This document shows, in pieces, positions 7,174 to 15,445 of a stretch of DNA of 64,000 nt. A program made the translations under genes and the position numbers. This stretch comes from Sphingomonas sp. CROZ-RG-20F-R02-07 (GTDB lineage: Bacteria; Pseudomonadota; Alphaproteobacteria; Sphingomonadales; Sphingomonadaceae), in NCBI RefSeq assembly GCF_022662335.1, contig NZ_JAKNQJ010000001.1, positions 310,001-374,000 of the forward strand. Direction: 5' to 3'. The first letter of the stretch is position 1, and each line of letters begins with the position of its first letter. The notes below the pieces were generated by a model. That model was not told the DNA's origin, made no database searches, and saw only the letters and a program-made list of their open reading frames with translations.

Positions 7174-7632
7174 ATGGCTGAGGCCGTCAGCAAGTTGCAG
7201 ACCGCTGTTGATCGTGGGCGATCTGAAGGAAAGCTCGTCCTGTTCTTCGGCGCTGATCCGATGGGTCATTATCTGCATACACCTAAAGGAAAGACCATTT
7301 GGGATGCCTGCCGCGACATACCCGACTTTCCATGGTCAATGCCGCTTCTAGACGGCGGACTCCTTCGTAACGGCGAACGCACCGACATCTACGACGGCAA
7401 GGTCTTTTGGACCTGTGGCGGCCTTTCATTTTGGTATGCATTTTTCTGGTGGGATCGTTCAGCCGATAAACGCAGTGCGTCCAACTCGGGTTTCTACGTC
7501 CGCGGCTTTGGTTGGCCCGAAACGACCGCAGCATTCGACTATGCTTCTGAGCAGTTTCCACGAATATTCGCCCGGCAAAAACATCCACTGATTTTGCAGA
7601 ACCCCCGCGATCCTGTCGAGGAAGGGGCATGA
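7174..7632 (+). CDS. Hypothetical phage protein, 152 aa, aromatic-rich
   Basis: Starts 36 bp after the methyltransferase with ATG at 7174. The product is unusually rich in Trp/Phe/Tyr (FWTCGGLSFWYAFFWWD). Base composition is more A/T-rich than all genes around it, suggesting separate acquisition. No family recognised. It overlaps the next gene by 4 bp. Confidence 0.55.
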   Translation: MAEAVSKLQTAVDRGRSEGKLVLFFGADPMGHYLHTPKGKTIWDACRDIPDFPWSMPLLDGGLLRNGERTDIYDGKVFWTCGGLSFWYAFFWWDRSADKRSASNSGFYVRGFGWPETTAAFDYASEQFPRIFARQKHPLILQNPRDPVEEGA

Positions 7633-8102
7633 TCGGCATCCCGCGCCACGCTTGCCACCACCTGCGCGATTACTGCGCAGCCGCGACCGTGCACCTGCTG
7701 CGCGAGCGCGAGGCCCGGTATCCCGCGCTGGTGAACGCCGGCAAGGTGACCGCCGAGGATGCAGCCACCCGGCTGGAACTTGCGCTCGCGATCGTGGCGC
7801 AGTGGCGCTGGGTCGTCGATCCCGCGGCGCCAGTGCTGCCGGCGTTCGGCGAGCGTGGCTATTTCGGCGCGCACGGGTTCGAGATGCGCGACGAGCTGGC
7901 GACAGCGGCGCGCCGGCAGCGCGCGGTCGCCGATCGCAACCCGGACAACGCCGACGCGGCCGAGCTGGCGGATCTGTACGAGGCGGTCGCCTGGTGGCAG
8001 CAGGGGCATCCGGGCGACGCGCGGATCATCACCGACGTTTGCGCCGAGCGGGCGGCGACTTGGCGCCAGCGCGACGCGTCATCGCCCAGGATGGCAGCGT
8101 GA
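7629..8102 (+). CDS. Hypothetical phage protein, 157 aa
   Basis: ATG at 7629 overlapping the upstream stop as ATGA. The product is alanine/arginine-rich and helical with several His/Cys in the first 20 residues (GIPRHACHHLRDYC). It lies immediately before the excisionase-like and integrase genes. No family recognised. Confidence 0.5.
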   Translation: MIGIPRHACHHLRDYCAAATVHLLREREARYPALVNAGKVTAEDAATRLELALAIVAQWRWVVDPAAPVLPAFGERGYFGAHGFEMRDELATAARRQRAVADRNPDNADAAELADLYEAVAWWQQGHPGDARIITDVCAERAATWRQRDASSPRMAA

Positions 8103-8347
8103 ACCTCGCGCACCTCGAGCGGTTGCCCGACTGGCCTGCCCGAATGACGGCCGAGATCGCCGCGGCCTATATGGGGATCTCGAAGACGACCTTCCTCACC
8201 CGCTACACGGAAAGCGGCGTTCGCGAAGGATCGAACGTTCTCTGGGCGCGCATCCAGCTCGACGCGATGATTGCCAAGCAGTTCTCGATAGCCCAGCCTG
8301 CCAAGGCTGCCGCCAACGAGGACGATTCATGGGACGACTTGCGTTGA
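8099..8347 (+). CDS. Excisionase-like HTH protein
   Basis: 82 residues from a GTG at 8099 that overlaps the upstream stop (GTGA). Residues 16-40 (MTAEIAAAYMGISKTTFLTR) form a helix-turn-helix of the MerR/AlpA-like kind used by phage excisionases and site selectors. It overlaps the integrase start by 19 bp, the usual place for xis. Excisionase function is inferred from size, motif and position. Confidence 0.6.
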   Translation: MNLAHLERLPDWPARMTAEIAAAYMGISKTTFLTRYTESGVREGSNVLWARIQLDAMIAKQFSIAQPAKAAANEDDSWDDLR

Positions 8348-9444
8348 AGAACGTCAGCGAACGGCCGGCGGGATCTGGCAAGCTCTACTTCCGCCGGAAG
8401 ATCGCGCAGAAAGACGTCTATGTCAGGTTGCCTGCCGTGGACGATCCCGACTTCGCCGCGGAATACGCTCGCCTATCAGCACCCGATGTCGTCCGCGCCG
8501 GCCCCAAGCATGGAACGCTGGCGTGGCTGGTCGTAGATTATCGCGGCAGCGCGGAGTGGAAGGCGAAGGGCCTCAAGACGCGTGAGGACCAAGGCCGCTA
8601 TCTTCAACTGATCAATGACGAGCATGGACATCGCAGCGTCGCCGGTGTTCGGCCGGTCAGCCTTTTCAAGATGCGCGACAAGTTCGCGGACACGCCGGGC
8701 AAGGCGAACGTGTGGCTCAGCGTCTTCGGTTCGCTCATGCGCCACGCGATCAAGCTGGGGCTGCGTGACGACAATCCGACCGACAAGGTGCCGATCCTCG
8801 CGATCGGCGAGCATGAGCCATGGCCGGCGGACCTCCTACGCGTGTGTATGGAGGAAGCGACGCCCATGACGCGCCTCGCGATCGTCACTGGGCTCTGCTC
8901 GGGGCAGCGCATCAGCGATTGTGTGCGGATGCAGTACGGCTGGATATCCGCCGGCATCATGGAATTCACGCAGGTCAAGAAGCGGCGGGGCGGCGTCACC
9001 AAGGATGTCGCCGTCCCCATGCATCCGTTCTGGCTGGAGGAATTGGCGAAGCCGCCGCGCCGATCAGTCACGCTGCTCTACGAGCGCACCGGCGCGCCGT
9101 TCAAGACGACGGCTGCGATCCAGGAGCGGCTTCGCGCGCTGATGGCGAAGGATGCCGTTCGCGAGGTGCTCGACGACCTGATCGCGCGCGAGACGATCGC
9201 GGAGGGATCGACCTTCACGTTCCACGGCCTGCGTAAAAACGCGTGCTGCTACCTGGTCGAGTGCGGCTTGAACGACAGCGAGATCGGCGAAATCCTCGGC
9301 ATGTCGCCGGAGATGGTGCGCCACTATTCGAAGCGCGCGCGAGCCCTAATGGTGGCGCGCGGGGCCGCCGATCGGATGACCGGGGGCAAAATCGTGGCGT
9401 TGCCGGGGGCAAAAGGTGCAGGGGGGAAGTCGAAAAACGGCTGA
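8329..9444 (+). CDS. int: Tyrosine recombinase (prophage integrase)
   Basis: 371 residues from the ATG at 8329; longer upstream frames overlap other genes. The catalytic set is visible: Arg194 (SGQRISD), His299 and Arg302 (FHGLRKN) and the nucleophile Tyr333 (VRHYSK). The N-terminal part contains an arm-binding/core-binding region. The gene ends 10 bp from the 3' end of a tRNA-Glu gene, the classic arrangement for integrases that use a tRNA 3' end as attB. It catalyses integration and, with the preceding small protein, excision. Confidence 0.93.
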   Translation: MGRLALKNVSERPAGSGKLYFRRKIAQKDVYVRLPAVDDPDFAAEYARLSAPDVVRAGPKHGTLAWLVVDYRGSAEWKAKGLKTREDQGRYLQLINDEHGHRSVAGVRPVSLFKMRDKFADTPGKANVWLSVFGSLMRHAIKLGLRDDNPTDKVPILAIGEHEPWPADLLRVCMEEATPMTRLAIVTGLCSGQRISDCVRMQYGWISAGIMEFTQVKKRRGGVTKDVAVPMHPFWLEELAKPPRRSVTLLYERTGAPFKTTAAIQERLRALMAKDAVREVLDDLIARETIAEGSTFTFHGLRKNACCYLVECGLNDSEIGEILGMSPEMVRHYSKRARALMVARGAADRMTGGKIVALPGAKGAGGKSKNG

Positions 9445-9454
9445 TTTCCGCCGT

Positions 9455-9529
9455 TGGTGACCCCTACGGGAATCGAACCCGTGCTTCAGCCGTGAAAGGG
9501 CCGCGTCCTAACCGCTAGACGAAGGGGCC
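9455..9529 (-). tRNA. tRNA-Glu (anticodon TTC)
   Basis: The minus strand reads a complete cloverleaf starting GGCCCCTTCG at 9529. The anticodon loop is CTTTCAC (anticodon TTC), the T-loop is GGTTCGATTCC, and the acceptor arms pair GGCCCCT with AGGGGTC with one G-U. A discriminator A and an encoded CCA follow (9455-9458). Its 3' end faces the integrase gene, so it is the attachment target of the left prophage, and one att site lies in or just past this gene. Confidence 0.95.
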
Positions 9530-9576
9530 TGCGCCGGTGGATGCGACTAGGGCCAAGGGCGGGGACGGTCAAGCGC

Positions 9577-11334
9577 TCAATCGGCCCAGGCGGCGTCTTC
9601 GACGTGAAGTTCCGCGGTGGCGCGGCCGGACCAGAGATCGACCTTGGCGCGGCCGGCGAGCCACAGGCGGCGGTGCGGCGGTGCGCCGAGCAGCGCCTGG
9701 CCGAGCGGCGTCTCACCCGCGCGGAACGCCACCGTCTTCAGGCTGCGCCCGTCGTCGCCCGCCACGATGGCGCGGACATGGCCGCCCTGGCCGACCAGAT
9801 CGGCCTTCACGACGCGCACCGGCCCGGCGGCGATGCGGGGTGCGGGCCAGCCCATGCCGTAGGGGCCTCCCGCGTCCATCGCCTCGACCAGTTCGGGATT
9901 GACGCCGCCGGGCGCCATGACCGCGTCCACCAGCAGCGCCCGATCCTCGCGCGCGCGGTCGACGGCGTCGGCCAGCCGCGCCTCGAGGAAATCGGCGAAC
10001 GCCGCCACCCGATCGGCCGCGATCGTCAGCCCCGCCGCCATCGCATGGCCGCCGCCGGCGACCAGCAGGCCGTGCTCCTTGGCGGCCAGCACGGCGGCGC
10101 CCAGATCGACGCCCGCGATCGATCGGCCCGATCCCTTGCCGATGCCGTCCTCACCGAGCGCGATGACGATCGCGGGGCGGCCGAGCCGTTCCTTCAGCCG
10201 CCCCGCGACGATGCCGATCACGCCGGGATGCCAGCCCGCTCCGGCCACGACACGGACGCGGCGTTCGCCGTGCGGGTGCGCATCGGCCGCGTCCTGCACC
10301 ACCCCCTCGATCGCGCGGCGTTCCTCGTTCAGCCGGTCGAGCTCCGCGGCGATCGCGCGGGCCTCGTCCGCGTCTTGCGTGGTGAGCAGCCGGACGCCCA
10401 GGTCCGACCGGCCGACGCGCCCGCCTGCGTTGATCCGCGGGCCCAGCGCGAAGCCCAGATCGGTTGCGGTCGGCGCGCGGGTGAGCCGCGACGCCTCGAC
10501 CAGCGCCGCCAGCCCGAGGTTGCGGCCCTGCGCCATGATCTTCAGCCCCTGCGTGACGAAGGCGCGGTTGAGGCCGCGCAACTGCGCCACGTCCGCCACC
10601 GTGCCGAGCGCGACCAGATCGAGCAGGTCGAGCATGCGCGGCTCGGCCCGCCCGGCGAAATGGCCGCGCGCGCGCAGCGTGCGGACGAGCGCCGCGCCGA
10701 GCAGGAAGGCGACGCCCACCGCCGCCAGATGGCCGTGCGCGGCGCCTTCGTCCTCGTCCAGCCGGTTGGGATTCACCAGCGCGTGCGCATGGGGCAGGGC
10801 GGCGGCGCATTTGTGGTGATCGACCACGATCACGTCCACCGGCGCCAGCCGGGCGGCTTCGAGCGCATCGAACGCCTGTGCGCCGCAATCGACCGTCACG
10901 ATCAGCGACGCGCCTTCGCGCGCGAGGCGCACCATGACCTCGGCGCTGGGGCCATAGCCTTCGGTCAGCCGATCGGGGATATAGGCGGTCGCCGCGATGC
11001 CCAGATCGCCGAGCAGGCGCAGCATCAGCGCCGCGGACGTCGCGCCATCGACGTCGTAATCGCCGAACACCGCGACCGTCTCGGCCGCCTGCACCGCATC
11101 CGCCAGCCGTTCGGCGGCGCGGTCCATGTCGCGGAAGATCGACGGATCGGGCATGAAGCCGCGGATCGAGGGGGTGCGGTGGAGCGCGAGCGCCTCGCGC
11201 GGGACGCCGCGGGCGAGCAGGATCTGCGTGACCAGATCGTCGGGCGTGAAACCGCCGTCGCGGCCGTCGGCGGAGAGCGCCCGCCAGCGCCAGGGCTGGC
11301 CGAGAATGGATTGCGTAATGCCGAGGACGTTCAC
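9577..11334 (-). CDS. recJ: Single-stranded-DNA exonuclease RecJ
   Basis: 585 residues from the GTG at 11334; the longer open frame upstream overlaps the oxygenase gene. The DHH-family phosphoesterase motifs are present: VFGDYDVDGATSAA near residue 80 and VVDHHK near 165, and a DHHA1-type C-terminal domain with GGHAMAAGL. RecJ degrades single-stranded DNA 5' to 3' in recombination and mismatch repair in the cytoplasm. Length matches the family. It follows the 2OG oxygenase by 11 bp, so the two are probably co-transcribed. Confidence 0.95.
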   Translation of the reverse strand: MNVLGITQSILGQPWRWRALSADGRDGGFTPDDLVTQILLARGVPREALALHRTPSIRGFMPDPSIFRDMDRAAERLADAVQAAETVAVFGDYDVDGATSAALMLRLLGDLGIAATAYIPDRLTEGYGPSAEVMVRLAREGASLIVTVDCGAQAFDALEAARLAPVDVIVVDHHKCAAALPHAHALVNPNRLDEDEGAAHGHLAAVGVAFLLGAALVRTLRARGHFAGRAEPRMLDLLDLVALGTVADVAQLRGLNRAFVTQGLKIMAQGRNLGLAALVEASRLTRAPTATDLGFALGPRINAGGRVGRSDLGVRLLTTQDADEARAIAAELDRLNEERRAIEGVVQDAADAHPHGERRVRVVAGAGWHPGVIGIVAGRLKERLGRPAIVIALGEDGIGKGSGRSIAGVDLGAAVLAAKEHGLLVAGGGHAMAAGLTIAADRVAAFADFLEARLADAVDRAREDRALLVDAVMAPGGVNPELVEAMDAGGPYGMGWPAPRIAAGPVRVVKADLVGQGGHVRAIVAGDDGRSLKTVAFRAGETPLGQALLGAPPHRRLWLAGRAKVDLWSGRATAELHVEDAAWAD

Positions 11335-11345
11335 AAGGGGAGCGC

Positions 11346-12023
11346 CTACCGGATCCAGTTCTCCTCGCGAAACCATTTCGTCACGATATATTTGACGCCA
11401 CTGACGACGGGCATGCCCTCGTGGATCGTCAGCGTGTTGGGGCCGCCATCGGCGCGCATGTTGTTCCAGGCGAGCAGCAGGCCGCGCTTGGGCGACACCT
11501 TGATCCCCGCCTGCGGAAACCAGGTGGCGCCGCCCTCGACCACGTCGTTCAGATAGATCATCGCCGTCCAGGTGCGCTGGCCACCCACCTTCTGCATGTC
11601 CTTCCAATAGGCTTCGCCCTCGTGGAAATAATCATGGTGCGCGCGGAAATGCTGGCCGGGGGCGTAACGCTGGCCCTGCATCGTCTCGCCCTTCAGCGGA
11701 TCGATGCCGAGCAGCTGCGCGATGCCCTCGTCGATCGGGCGGACATCGGGGGACCAGCGATCCATGTCGCAGCTTTCGCTGGTGCGAAAGCCCGGCTCGG
11801 CATGCGTGGCGAGCAATGTGGAGGGACGTCGGCTCGCGTCGATCATCGCCATCAGCCGCTCGCACTGCGCAGCGTCGAGGAAATCGTCGTGGTGATAGAA
11901 TTGGATGCCGTCGATCGGCATCCGGACGGCGCCCGGCGTCGCATCCAGCCGCTCGGCGACCTGAAGCCCGGCGAATTGGCGCAGCTTCGACGGCGCGCCC
12001 TGCTTCTTGGCGAAGAATTTCAT
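11346..12023 (-). CDS. 2OG-Fe(II) oxygenase, prolyl 4-hydroxylase type
   Basis: 225 residues starting at ATG 12023. The iron ligands of the double-stranded beta-helix are visible as HHDYF (His-x-Asp, around residue 130) and the distal His in LTIHEGMPV, followed by a basic residue for 2-oxoglutarate (KYIVTKWF). An RTSES segment before the core also fits the P4H-alpha subfamily. The enzyme hydroxylates a protein or small substrate using 2-oxoglutarate and oxygen; the substrate is not known. Upstream partner of recJ. Confidence 0.85.
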   Translation of the reverse strand: MKFFAKKQGAPSKLRQFAGLQVAERLDATPGAVRMPIDGIQFYHHDDFLDAAQCERLMAMIDASRRPSTLLATHAEPGFRTSESCDMDRWSPDVRPIDEGIAQLLGIDPLKGETMQGQRYAPGQHFRAHHDYFHEGEAYWKDMQKVGGQRTWTAMIYLNDVVEGGATWFPQAGIKVSPKRGLLLAWNNMRADGGPNTLTIHEGMPVVSGVKYIVTKWFREENWIR

Positions 12024-12118
12024 GATCGCCCGATTCTGCCGATTCCGGCGCGAAAGGCAACCGGGTCCGGCAGGGCAAGGGCGGCTCCGGCGCGCCACGC
12101 GCCGGAGCCGCGATCGAC

Positions 12119-12991
12119 CTACCAGAAGATGTCGTACACCGCGTCGACCACATAGCCGCTGCGCGTGTCGACCAGGAGCGCGTCGTTGTAATAGCGCACC
12201 CAACGATAGGGGCCGTAGGCCGGCGGAAGGCGATAGGCATAGGGATTGCCGATCCAGTAATTGCCGCCGAACAGGCCGTAGCCGAGCGTCACGCCCACCG
12301 AGAAGCGGCGATACCCGCCGTGCCAGCTCGGCGGCGCATAATAGCGCGGCAGGCGGAAGGCGCCGCGATTCTGGTTGCGATAGCCGCCGTAATTGTAGCG
12401 CTGATCGCCGCGCCAACCGCGGTTCCAGCCGCCGCGGCCGTCGTCATGGCCGGCATAGCCGCCTTGGCCGCCGCGCTGCTGGCCGCCATAGCCGGGCTGG
12501 CCGCGCCCGGCATAATTGCCCGGGTTGCCGTAGCGGCCGTTCGGGCCGCCCTCGTCGCCGCGCCCGCCATAGCCGCCATGATCGTTGCGGCCGGCATAGT
12601 TGCCGGGACCACCGCGATCGAAGTTCTGCCGGTTCTGATCGCGATTGGCGTCATACCCGCCGCGTCCGCCCTGACCGAAGTTCGGCTGGCCGGGCTGGCC
12701 GGGCTGGCCCGGCTGGCCCTGGCGATAGGCGTCGCGGCCGCCCTGCTGCTGCACCTGCACGCCCGCCTGAACCTGCCCCTGCGCGCGCGGATCGCCCGGC
12801 TGCGGGCTGCGGCGCTGCTGCCCGTCGGGGCGCTGGCCGTGCGGGCGCTGGTCGGGGCTACGCTGGTCGGGTCCGCGCTGATCGGGGCCACGCTGTTGGC
12901 CGCGATCGTCGTTCGGCGCTTGCTGGGCGTTCGCCGCGGCGGGCACCAGGGCGGACGCCGCCAGCAATGCGCTCGTGATCCATTTCATCAT
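12119..12991 (-). CDS. RcnB-like exported Gly/Gln-rich protein
   Basis: 290 residues from the ATG at 12991, preferred because AAGGA lies 8 bases upstream; an ATG at 13000 is too close to it. A signal peptide (MMKWITSALLAASALVPAAA) is followed by about 190 residues of low-complexity Gln/Gly/Arg/Asp repeats (PDQR, GQPGQP, GGYGGR). The C-terminal 60 residues hold the RcnB-type domain (YGPYRWVRYYNDALLVD). RcnB proteins are periplasmic and linked to nickel/cobalt homeostasis in enterics; in sphingomonads the role is unproven. Confidence 0.8.
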   Translation of the reverse strand: MMKWITSALLAASALVPAAANAQQAPNDDRGQQRGPDQRGPDQRSPDQRPHGQRPDGQQRRSPQPGDPRAQGQVQAGVQVQQQGGRDAYRQGQPGQPGQPGQPNFGQGGRGGYDANRDQNRQNFDRGGPGNYAGRNDHGGYGGRGDEGGPNGRYGNPGNYAGRGQPGYGGQQRGGQGGYAGHDDGRGGWNRGWRGDQRYNYGGYRNQNRGAFRLPRYYAPPSWHGGYRRFSVGVTLGYGLFGGNYWIGNPYAYRLPPAYGPYRWVRYYNDALLVDTRSGYVVDAVYDIFW

Positions 12992-13128
12992 CACCGTCAT
13001 CCTTGTTCGCCGGCGCACGAGCCGGCCCCGATAATGCAACCCCTATGCCGTGCCGCCGGCGAACCGAAGCTGAACCCGATCGTCAGCGATGCGAAAGAAT
13101 GTGGCCGAACGATGATCGCCGCGGCAGG

Positions 13129-13689
13129 TCAGGGCGCCGGCGGCGGTGTCAGCGCAGGGACGACGCGGGCGGCGTCGGCGGGGTCGATGCCGGGGCGCGC
13201 GCCGGCCGGGATGATCTCCTCGCCCCGCGCCGCGCGGCCGGCGCGCTGGATCGCCTCCACCAGGCGGGGATAGATGCCGCAGCGGCACAGATTGGTGATC
13301 TGCGCGCGAATCGTTTCCTCCGACGGGTCGGCCTCCCGGCGGAGCAGGATCGCGGCGGCCATCACGATGCCGGGAATGCAGAAGCCGCATTGCGTCACGT
13401 TGCCCGCGATCAGCGCCAGTTGCACCGGATGAGTGCGCTCGTGACTCAACCCCTCGATCGTGGTGACGGTGCTGCCCTCGATCCGGCCGATCGGCACGCG
13501 GCAGGATCGCACCGCCTGGCCGTCCACATCGACGGTGCACGCGCCGCAATGCCCCGTCCCGCAGCCATATTTCGCGCCCGTCAGGTTCGATGCGTCGCGC
13601 AGCGCCCAGAGCAGCGGCGTCGCGGGATCGAGCCGGTATTCGACCGGCTGGTTGTTGACGGTGAAGCGGGTCATGACGCGGACGGTCAT
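13129..13689 (-). CDS. 2Fe-2S small subunit of molybdenum hydroxylase family (IorA-like)
   Basis: 186 residues. The N-terminal ferredoxin-like cluster is YGCGTGHCGACTVD with a fourth Cys in RSC; the second all-helical cluster is QCGFC...LCRCGIYP. This is the electron-transfer subunit found in isoquinoline 1-oxidoreductase and aldehyde dehydrogenase complexes. The partner molybdopterin-binding large subunit is normally next to it, but neither neighbour is one, so the gene is an orphan here. A Pro-rich tail ends the protein. An alternative ATG at 13674 is possible. Confidence 0.88.
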   Translation of the reverse strand: MTVRVMTRFTVNNQPVEYRLDPATPLLWALRDASNLTGAKYGCGTGHCGACTVDVDGQAVRSCRVPIGRIEGSTVTTIEGLSHERTHPVQLALIAGNVTQCGFCIPGIVMAAAILLRREADPSEETIRAQITNLCRCGIYPRLVEAIQRAGRAARGEEIIPAGARPGIDPADAARVVPALTPPPAP

Positions 13690-13755
13690 GCCCGCGAAAC
13701 GCGCTGTTTCCAAGGCGGCGATTGCGGGCGCGCGGCGAGGGGCGGACAAGGGGGC

Positions 13756-14556
13756 ATGACGCTTCCCACGCTCTTCTTGCCGCATGGCGGCGGCCCCTGT
13801 TTCTTCATGGATCCGCAGGGTGGTCCGCCCGACCCGATGTGGCGGCCGATGCAGGCCTATCTGGCGGAGCTGATCGCCACCTTGCCCGAACGGCCGCGCG
13901 CGATCCTGCTGGTGTCGGGCCATTGGGAAACCCCCGTCATCACGCTCAACACGGGCGACGGTCAACCGCTGCTCTATGATTATCATGGCTTTCCCGAGCA
14001 TACCTATCGGCTGCGCTGGAATGCGGGCGGGGCGCCGGACGTCGCGCGCCGGGCCGCCTCGCTGCTTGAAGCCGCGGGCCACCCGATCGCCGAGGATGCG
14101 GCGCGCGGCTGGGATCACGGCGTGTTCGTGCCGATGATGGTCGCGGTGCCGGATGCCGACATCCCGCTCGTCCAGATGTCACTGCGCTCCGATCTCGATC
14201 CCGCCGCGCACATCGCGACCGGCCGGGCGCTGGCGCCGCTGCGCGACGAGGGCGTGCTGATCGCGGGATCGGGCATGAGCTTCCACAACATGCGGGCTCG
14301 CGGGCCCGCGGTGACGGCACAGGCCGAGTCATGGGACGCGGCGCTGACCGCGGCGGTGACGGACCCCAATCCGGCATCGCGCGCCGCGCGCGTGGCGGCA
14401 TGGGAGGACCTGCCCCAGGCCCGGTTCGCGCATCCCCAGGCGGAGCATCTGCTGCCGCTGATGGTCGCGTTAGGCGCGGGCGGCGATGACCGCGCGGTGC
14501 ATGATTTCCGCGGCGTGGTGATCGGCTGGGTGGTGTCGGGCTACCGCTTCGGCTGA
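13756..14556 (+). CDS. LigB-type ring-cleaving dioxygenase (DODA family)
   Basis: 266 residues, ATG at 13756 with a GGGGG stretch just upstream. Metal-ligand signatures of the class III extradiol/4,5-DOPA dioxygenase family are visible: FLPHGGGP, VSGHWE and WDHGVFVP, plus GSGMSFHNM towards the C terminus. The family cleaves aromatic diols or acts on related substrates; the bacterial members are often of unknown substrate. It is divergently arranged with the 2Fe-2S gene (67 bp apart). Confidence 0.85.
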   Translation: MTLPTLFLPHGGGPCFFMDPQGGPPDPMWRPMQAYLAELIATLPERPRAILLVSGHWETPVITLNTGDGQPLLYDYHGFPEHTYRLRWNAGGAPDVARRAASLLEAAGHPIAEDAARGWDHGVFVPMMVAVPDADIPLVQMSLRSDLDPAAHIATGRALAPLRDEGVLIAGSGMSFHNMRARGPAVTAQAESWDAALTAAVTDPNPASRAARVAAWEDLPQARFAHPQAEHLLPLMVALGAGGDDRAVHDFRGVVIGWVVSGYRFG

Positions 14557-14561
14557 CCGGC

Positions 14562-15323
14562 TCAGTTGCGCCAGCTCGTGTCGCGCCGATCGACCAGCCG
14601 CACCATCGCCTCGAAATCCGCCTTGCCCACGCCGCCGGGGATCGCGACCTTGCCGAGATCGCGCTGGTGGACGGCGATCACCTCGGGTGGCACCTCGATC
14701 GGCGTGCCCATCGCGTTGGTGGCGAGCTGGATCTCGCACGCGCGCTGGAGCGACCAATGTTTCAGGAACGCCTCGGGCAATGTGCGGCCCATTACGAGTA
14801 TGCCATGGTTCTTGAGGAACATCACGCGCTTGGCGCCGAGATTCTCGATCAGCCGCTCGCCTTCTTCGGAGCGCACGGTGACGCCCTCGAAATCATGATA
14901 GGCGATCTGCCCGGCGAAGTTGCACGCATAGAAATTGGTGGGGCGCAGGCCGCCCTCCACCGCGCTGACCGCCATGCCGGCGGTGGTGTGCGTGTGCATG
15001 ATGCAATGTGCATCGGGCAGCCGCGCATGGAACAGCGCATGCTGGGTGAAGCCCGCGAGGTTCACGGGGTAGGGGCTGTCGTCCAGCTTGTTGCCGTCGA
15101 TGTCGATCTTGACGAGGCTGGAGGCGGTCACCTCGCTGAAGTGCAGCCCGAACGGGTTGATGAGGAACGCGTTCTCCTCGCCCTCCAGCTTCACGGTGAT
15201 GTGGTTGTAGATCATCTCGGACCAGCCGAGCATGTCGAACACGCGGTAGCAGGCGGCAAGCTGCTGGCGCGCCTCCCATTCGGATGCGGACATGGACGCA
15301 TTGCGAAGGACGGCGGTGGCCAT
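14562..15323 (-). CDS. Class II aldolase/adducin family protein
   Basis: 253 residues from the ATG at 15323. The zinc-binding motif HTHTTAG and the later KNHGILV are diagnostic of class II aldolase/adducin-like enzymes, which include fuculose-phosphate and related sugar aldolases. The first residues of the core are WEARQQLAACYRVFDMLGW. The protein closely resembles the broad 'class II aldolase' group with no fixed substrate. Convergent with the dioxygenase gene, 5 bp between the ends. Confidence 0.85.
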   Translation of the reverse strand: MATAVLRNASMSASEWEARQQLAACYRVFDMLGWSEMIYNHITVKLEGEENAFLINPFGLHFSEVTASSLVKIDIDGNKLDDSPYPVNLAGFTQHALFHARLPDAHCIMHTHTTAGMAVSAVEGGLRPTNFYACNFAGQIAYHDFEGVTVRSEEGERLIENLGAKRVMFLKNHGILVMGRTLPEAFLKHWSLQRACEIQLATNAMGTPIEVPPEVIAVHQRDLGKVAIPGGVGKADFEAMVRLVDRRDTSWRN

Positions 15324-15445
15324 GGCGTTTTCTCCGATTTCTCTCCGCCTCTGGTATCGCACGGTCGCGGGCGGGGAGCAACTCGCGGGCGTTGCATGGG
15401 GTGGCCGCGAGCGCCTATGCTCGGCGAAACTTTCCTGGGGACAGC

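Noticed and set aside
7134..7181. 15-codon GTG frame between the methyltransferase and the next gene
   Set aside because: Too short and without a conserved pattern to call a gene.
9541..11556. 671-codon open frame on the plus strand opposite recJ
   Set aside because: It lies antisense to a clear RecJ with DHH motifs; its Arg/Asp/Gln-rich product is typical of a shadow frame in high-GC DNA.
12320..13273. 317-codon plus-strand frame rich in Ala/Leu/Val
   Set aside because: It is the complement of the Gly/Gln-rich repeats of the RcnB-like gene; the hydrophobic look is a by-product.
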